From IMG/VR virus record IMGVR_UViG_3300022752_000392, positions 1 to 23,978 of that record: DNA of 23,978 bases. The stretch is one strand, 5' to 3'. This document shows positions 20,135 through 23,978 of this stretch, piece by piece. The notes below the pieces were generated by a model, which saw nothing but the letters and a program-made list of their open reading frames with translations, was not told the origin of the DNA and did not search any database. The first letter of the stretch is position 1. Each line of letters opens with the position of its first letter. The translations under genes were made by a program, and so were the position numbers. The stretch is from a virus.

Positions 20135-23100
20135 TTGGCTAGTAATAGTTATGAGGTTATAGTTAAATTTTTAACTGATTATTCTGATGTTGATAAAGCA
20201 AGTCAAAAAATAAAATTATTACAAAAAGAATTAAGTGCTGCCGAAATGGCCGCAACTAAAGATCCTGTAAGAATAGATGCTATAAAACAATTAATTTTTC
20301 AAACAGAAAAATATATAGCAGATACAGATAAATCAAAACATTCTCAACATCTATATTCTTTACAAACAAGAGATTTAATTAAAGATTATGAAAAATTAGG
20401 TATTGAAATTCAAAATATTGTTAGACAAGAAAATATTTTAACAAATAGTTTAGAAAATCAAACTCGTCAGATGGGTCGGCTTCGTGATGCTCAAGGACGT
20501 TTTGTTTCTAGTAGAACGGTAACTGAGGGCGGAGCAGCATCAGAAAAAATTCCTGGAACTCCTGGCAGACCTCCGCAAACTATTGGTGAAGAAGGACTTA
20601 GAACAGCTAGACATGCGGCTTTGGCAGCTCCAATTTATGGTGTAATTTATAGTGGAATGACAGCAATTCAACAATCTTTTCAAGATTATGTTGAGTTTGA
20701 TAAAGTATTAAATAGAATTGCAATTGTTTCTGGTGAATCGGCAGAATCAATGAAAGCTTTTGCGGAAGAGGCTCATAAGTCAGGTATGTCGCTTAGTGTA
20801 ACCGCAAAAGACTATGCAGAGGCAGCTTTAATATTTTATCAACAGGGTGGTTTGGCAATGGAAAATGCTGAATCATTAGCAAAAGCTTCAATTGAATTAT
20901 CTAATGTTTTAGGTATGAGTATGCAAGATTCTTCAAGTGCATTAACTGCTATTATGAATTCTTTTGATCTTTTAGCAAAAGAAGGCGATAAGGCAGGTGA
21001 GCATATTGCAGATGTTTTAACTAAACTAGATCAATCAACTGCAACATCGGGTGATAAAATTGCAGCTGGTTTAAGTCGATTTGCTTCAACTGCAAGTGAA
21101 GCTGGATTTACTTTTGAGAAAGCTGCTGCTATGTTTGCTACAGTTGCTTCTGTTACTCAATTAGCACCTGAAGTAGTGGGTACTGCATTTAAAACTTTAA
21201 TTACAAATTTACAAGAAGTTCAAAATAAAGGACCTCTTGCAGTTGAACAATATACCAATAAATTAAAGCAGGTTTCAGATAGATATAATTTAGGAATTAA
21301 ACCTTTTGATGAAAAGGGACAATTAGTAAATGCCTCAGATTTAATTGATCAAGTTGCTGCTGCTTATAATAGATTAACAGATAATACAGCTAAACAAGAA
21401 TTGGTTCAAGCAGTGGCTGGAAAGCATCAAATAAATATATTACAAGCTCTTTTAACAAATTATGATAAAATGGATCAAAGCATGAAAGACGGCTTAGCAT
21501 CTCAGGGTACTGCCGCAGAAGCACAGAAAAAATCAGCAGAAACTCTTGAGGCATCATTAACAAGATTGACTGAGGCCTGGAATCATTTTACCAAACAATT
21601 ATATGATAATAAAGCTTTACCATATATTATTGATGCATTAACATTTTTAATAACTAAATTAGGAGATTTTATTAGCGGTCCATTTGGATTTATGAAATTT
21701 CTTACTCTAGTTTTATTTGTTGCAGGTACCCTTAAAAAAGATTTGTTTTCTAGTATAATTACAAATGTTAAAACAATGTTAACAGGTCAAAGAGAATTAA
21801 ATGCTCTAAAAGAACAAGAAATTCAAATACAAAAAAGTATTGAAACTGCTGATGCCGCAACAAATGTAGTAGATAAACAAAGACTCGAAACTGAGCTTGC
21901 TATTGTTAAGGCAAAACAAGCTCAAATTTTACTTGCATCAGGTCAAGCTGAAGCGGCTGCCGTTTTAATGGGAACAGCTGCAACTGGTGAAAAAGCTGCG
22001 GGTGGTGCTGGTGTTCCTGGAGCAGTTGCTGCAGGCGCTGCTGCTGCAGGAGGCCTTGCTGGAATTAAAAAAGGTGCTTTAGGAGCGCTTAAAAAAGCTC
22101 CTGGTGCTCTTTGGAAAGGATTCAAAACCGGAGGAACAATGGCCGGTATATTTGGATTGATGGAATTAGTTGGTGGTGGAGATTTTTCTGGTAGTGCATT
22201 TGCAAGAGCTGGTATAAAAACGGGTCTTTCAGTAGCTGGTGGAATGTTGGGTAATTTAATTCCAATTCCTGGTGTTGGAATGGTTCTTGGAGGGATAGCG
22301 GGAGCACAAGCAGGAGAATATATAGCTAATAAATTTTTTCCTAAAGCTATTTCAGAACAAGCTGATGAGGCAACAAAAAGCGTAGAAGATTTTACACAAG
22401 GTATTCTTGATGAAGTAAATGCTCAACAAAAAGCTGTAGATTTAAATGAAGAAATGATAAAGGGTCTTAATCAATTACAGACTCAAGTTGATAAAATGAA
22501 TATTCCTTTTTTAACAGAAATGGAGCGAACATTAGAATCTAATAAAACCTATTTTGAATCATTTAAAAATTATCAAGATTCAACACTGGATAATGCTGAA
22601 AAAATTATAGAATTTAGTCAATTACAAAGAGAAATAAATGAAAATTTAACATCAACTACAAATTTAAACACAATGAAATCTTTACAAGATTTACAATATA
22701 AAATTGCTGAACAAGGAAAAAATGGTGCTATTGCTACAAAAAATCAACTTGATTACTATAAAGAGCAATTAGATATTTTAAAGAAAAAAGTTGATTTAGA
22801 AAAACAAAGTAATGCCGAAAATCGTCTTATTCTTGTGCGACAAGCTGGCGGTGGATTTACATATCAATTTAAAAGAGGTATATCAACCCAAGCTGGACCA
22901 AGTGCTGCTGAAACTCGTGCATCACAATTAAAAGCTGCAGAAGGATATTTTACAACATCTGCGGGTGCGGCGTATAGTGAAGCAGACAAATTAAAAGGAT
23001 ATTTAAGATCTACATTAAAAGGAAAAACAGAGCAACAAATTTCAGATATTATTCAAAGTGGCGTTATGGGAAAAGCCATACCTGGAAATATACGTTTAAC

Positions 23101-23869
23101 AGGACCAGAAACAGAAACAGTAAGAAACTCACTTGTCTTATTAAAAAAATATAGTGAAGATGCTAGAGAAGCTCTTGCAGATATTGGAAAATATGGAGGA
23201 GATACAGCCGGATATCAACAACAATTAAATATGATTGGTCAGGTCATGAGCACTATTGGTTTACAAACTGGTAATGTGCAAACATCTTTAAATAATCTAT
23301 CTTCTATTTTTGATTATAAAGTGGCAGGAACTCCTGCATATGCCTTAGCTCAAGGTATTCTTAAATTAGGTGGTTATATGTCAAGTCTTGGTGCTAAAGT
23401 AGAACCAACACAAATTCCAAAAGAAGTTTTGAGTGGACCTACTTATAAATCTGAAACTACAGAAGAACGAGTAAAAAGAATCGGTGGGGAAATAACAGCT
23501 GGCAATAGAACTCTTTTTGATGATATAATAGATGTTTTTAGATGGATAAAAAGCACTACTTCATTTGATTCTGGGGGCTATACTGGAAATAATCAAGGTA
23601 TGGCAATGCTCCATAGCAAAGAATTAGTTTTAAACAAAGATGATACTAAAAATATATTATCTGCGGTCAGTATGTTTAGAGGAATTCCAATGTCTGCAAA
23701 TATCCCAAATTTTAATCGTCAATCTGGCGGCGCGGGACAAAATGTAAATATTAATGCAAACTTTCCAAATGTTTCATCTGCGGATGAGATTAAGCGAGCT
23801 TTTGCATCTATGTCTAATGACGCACTTCAATTTAATTCACGAGTTAAAGTTGTAGGTGCGGGTGTATAA
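20135..23869 (+). CDS. Tape measure protein (TTG start)
   Basis: 1244 aa from TTG 20135 with AAAGGAG eight to nine bases upstream. It sets tail length, fills the tube and leaves it during infection. Residues 1-130 are helical. About 155-480 is the conserved phage tail tape-measure core (YGVIYSGMTAIQQSFQDYVE, RIAIVSGESAESMKAFAEEA, ALTAIMNSFDLLAKEGDKAG, VVGTAFKTLITNLQEVQ). A hydrophobic stretch at about 495-533 and a Gly/Ala-rich part at about 620-735, with GMLGNLIPIPGVGMVLGGIA, look membrane-active. Coiled coil is at about 745-900. The end has FDSGGYTGNNQGMAMLHSKE (about 1143-1162) followed by LVLNKDDTKNIL, a hallmark of Firmicutes tape measures. By the usual 1.5 angstrom per residue this gives a tail of roughly 190 nm. 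No lytic transglycosylase or peptidase domain is evident. Confidence 0.93.
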   Translation: MASNSYEVIVKFLTDYSDVDKASQKIKLLQKELSAAEMAATKDPVRIDAIKQLIFQTEKYIADTDKSKHSQHLYSLQTRDLIKDYEKLGIEIQNIVRQENILTNSLENQTRQMGRLRDAQGRFVSSRTVTEGGAASEKIPGTPGRPPQTIGEEGLRTARHAALAAPIYGVIYSGMTAIQQSFQDYVEFDKVLNRIAIVSGESAESMKAFAEEAHKSGMSLSVTAKDYAEAALIFYQQGGLAMENAESLAKASIELSNVLGMSMQDSSSALTAIMNSFDLLAKEGDKAGEHIADVLTKLDQSTATSGDKIAAGLSRFASTASEAGFTFEKAAAMFATVASVTQLAPEVVGTAFKTLITNLQEVQNKGPLAVEQYTNKLKQVSDRYNLGIKPFDEKGQLVNASDLIDQVAAAYNRLTDNTAKQELVQAVAGKHQINILQALLTNYDKMDQSMKDGLASQGTAAEAQKKSAETLEASLTRLTEAWNHFTKQLYDNKALPYIIDALTFLITKLGDFISGPFGFMKFLTLVLFVAGTLKKDLFSSIITNVKTMLTGQRELNALKEQEIQIQKSIETADAATNVVDKQRLETELAIVKAKQAQILLASGQAEAAAVLMGTAATGEKAAGGAGVPGAVAAGAAAAGGLAGIKKGALGALKKAPGALWKGFKTGGTMAGIFGLMELVGGGDFSGSAFARAGIKTGLSVAGGMLGNLIPIPGVGMVLGGIAGAQAGEYIANKFFPKAISEQADEATKSVEDFTQGILDEVNAQQKAVDLNEEMIKGLNQLQTQVDKMNIPFLTEMERTLESNKTYFESFKNYQDSTLDNAEKIIEFSQLQREINENLTSTTNLNTMKSLQDLQYKIAEQGKNGAIATKNQLDYYKEQLDILKKKVDLEKQSNAENRLILVRQAGGGFTYQFKRGISTQAGPSAAETRASQLKAAEGYFTTSAGAAYSEADKLKGYLRSTLKGKTEQQISDIIQSGVMGKAIPGNIRLTGPETETVRNSLVLLKKYSEDAREALADIGKYGGDTAGYQQQLNMIGQVMSTIGLQTGNVQTSLNNLSSIFDYKVAGTPAYALAQGILKLGGYMSSLGAKVEPTQIPKEVLSGPTYKSETTEERVKRIGGEITAGNRTLFDDIIDVFRWIKSTTSFDSGGYTGNNQGMAMLHSKELVLNKDDTKNILSAVSMFRGIPMSANIPNFNRQSGGAGQNVNINANFPNVSSADEIKRAFASMSNDALQFNSRVKVVGAGV

Positions 23870-23879
23870 TTTTATTGGG

Positions 23880-23911
23880 TGGGGTAATTTATTTTACCCC
23901 ATTATTTTTTT
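23880..23911 (+). terminator. Rho-independent terminator after the tape measure gene
   Basis: TGGGGTAA (23880-23887) and TTACCCCA (23894-23901) form an 8-bp stem with loop TTTATT, followed by TTA and seven Ts (23905-23911). It starts about ten bases after the stop. No consensus promoter follows, unlike the two terminators at 10429 and 18121. Confidence 0.87.
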
Positions 23912-23946
23912 ATATTAAATAAGAACTGCGCAAAAGGAGGACTTTT

Positions 23947-23978
23947 ATGAATGGCGATTTAACATCTGTCATTAGAGA
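23947..23978 (+). CDS. Start of next tail gene, cut by window end (partial)
   Basis: AAGGAGG at 23934-23940 and ATG 23947 open a frame reading MNGDLTSVIR to the window edge. A second ATG at 23951 in another frame stops after three codons. Genes after the tape measure usually encode the distal tail protein and tail-tip or receptor-binding proteins, but ten residues do not allow an assignment. Confidence 0.7.
   Translation, partial: MNGDLTSVIR

Noticed and set aside
23902-23946. Third promoter after the last terminator, using TATATT at 23911
   Set aside because: No TTGACA-like box at the right distance; the matching place is in the terminator loop (TTTATT).
1-23978. Alternative genetic code (stop reassignment)
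   Set aside because: TGA, TAA and TAG behave as stops; terL and portal end in TGA with correctly placed next starts, and long frames run without internal stops.

Overview
The window is the packaging, capsid and tail half of a tailed double-stranded DNA phage (Caudoviricetes), either a free phage or a prophage. Every gene lies on the + strand. Gaps between genes are at most about 100 bases, and no tRNA, CRISPR array, transposon or host housekeeping gene is visible. Strong AGGAGG-type ribosome binding sites, TTGACA-17-TATAAT promoters, TTG/GTG starts, standard TGA stops and an AT-rich genome with U-run hairpin terminators all point to a Firmicutes (Bacilli/Clostridia-like) host. No tail sheath gene is present and the tape-measure protein is long (1244 aa). 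I therefore infer a siphovirus (long non-contractile tail), possibly with a large genome. Host and morphology are inferences.

Layout. (1) 1-3637: the 3' part of a PhoH-like ATPase, a zinc-ribbon protein in the small-terminase position, and the large terminase. This end is clearly more GC-rich than the rest. (2) 3654-4549: three small genes that are not part of the usual order, namely a 58-aa protein, a Vsr/PD-(D/E)XK-like nuclease and an exported membrane protein. (3) 4566-10420: the capsid block, with portal (apparently starting at ATT), a protease-scaffold fusion with a probable nested scaffold start, a putative head decoration protein and the HK97-type major capsid protein. It ends in a terminator. 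(4) 10519-18121: a promoter directly after that terminator drives the connector/neck genes, a tail-terminator-like gene and two paralogous tail tube genes. The second tube gene carries about four tandem beta-rich domains inserted in two loops. Another terminator follows. (5) 18205-18696: a second consensus promoter drives one tail-assembly-chaperone-like gene, which is closed off by its own terminator. (6) 18764-23869: a coiled-coil protein of unknown role and the tape-measure protein, then a terminator. The last 32 bases begin another gene.

How the genes work together. The terminase pumps DNA through the portal into a procapsid that was built on the scaffold and matured by the linked protease. 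The neck genes close the head and join it to the tail. The tail tube polymerises along the tape measure with help from the chaperone. The transcription signals split this pathway into four units (capsid, connector plus tube, chaperone alone, tape measure), which would let the phage set different dosages. The most unusual points are the ATT portal start, the nested scaffold start, the duplicated tube gene with multi-domain decoration, the terminator-promoter cassettes with the ribosome binding site almost at the transcription start, and a terminator-like hairpin inside the 5' end of a small neck gene. All family calls come from reading the proteins, without any database search.
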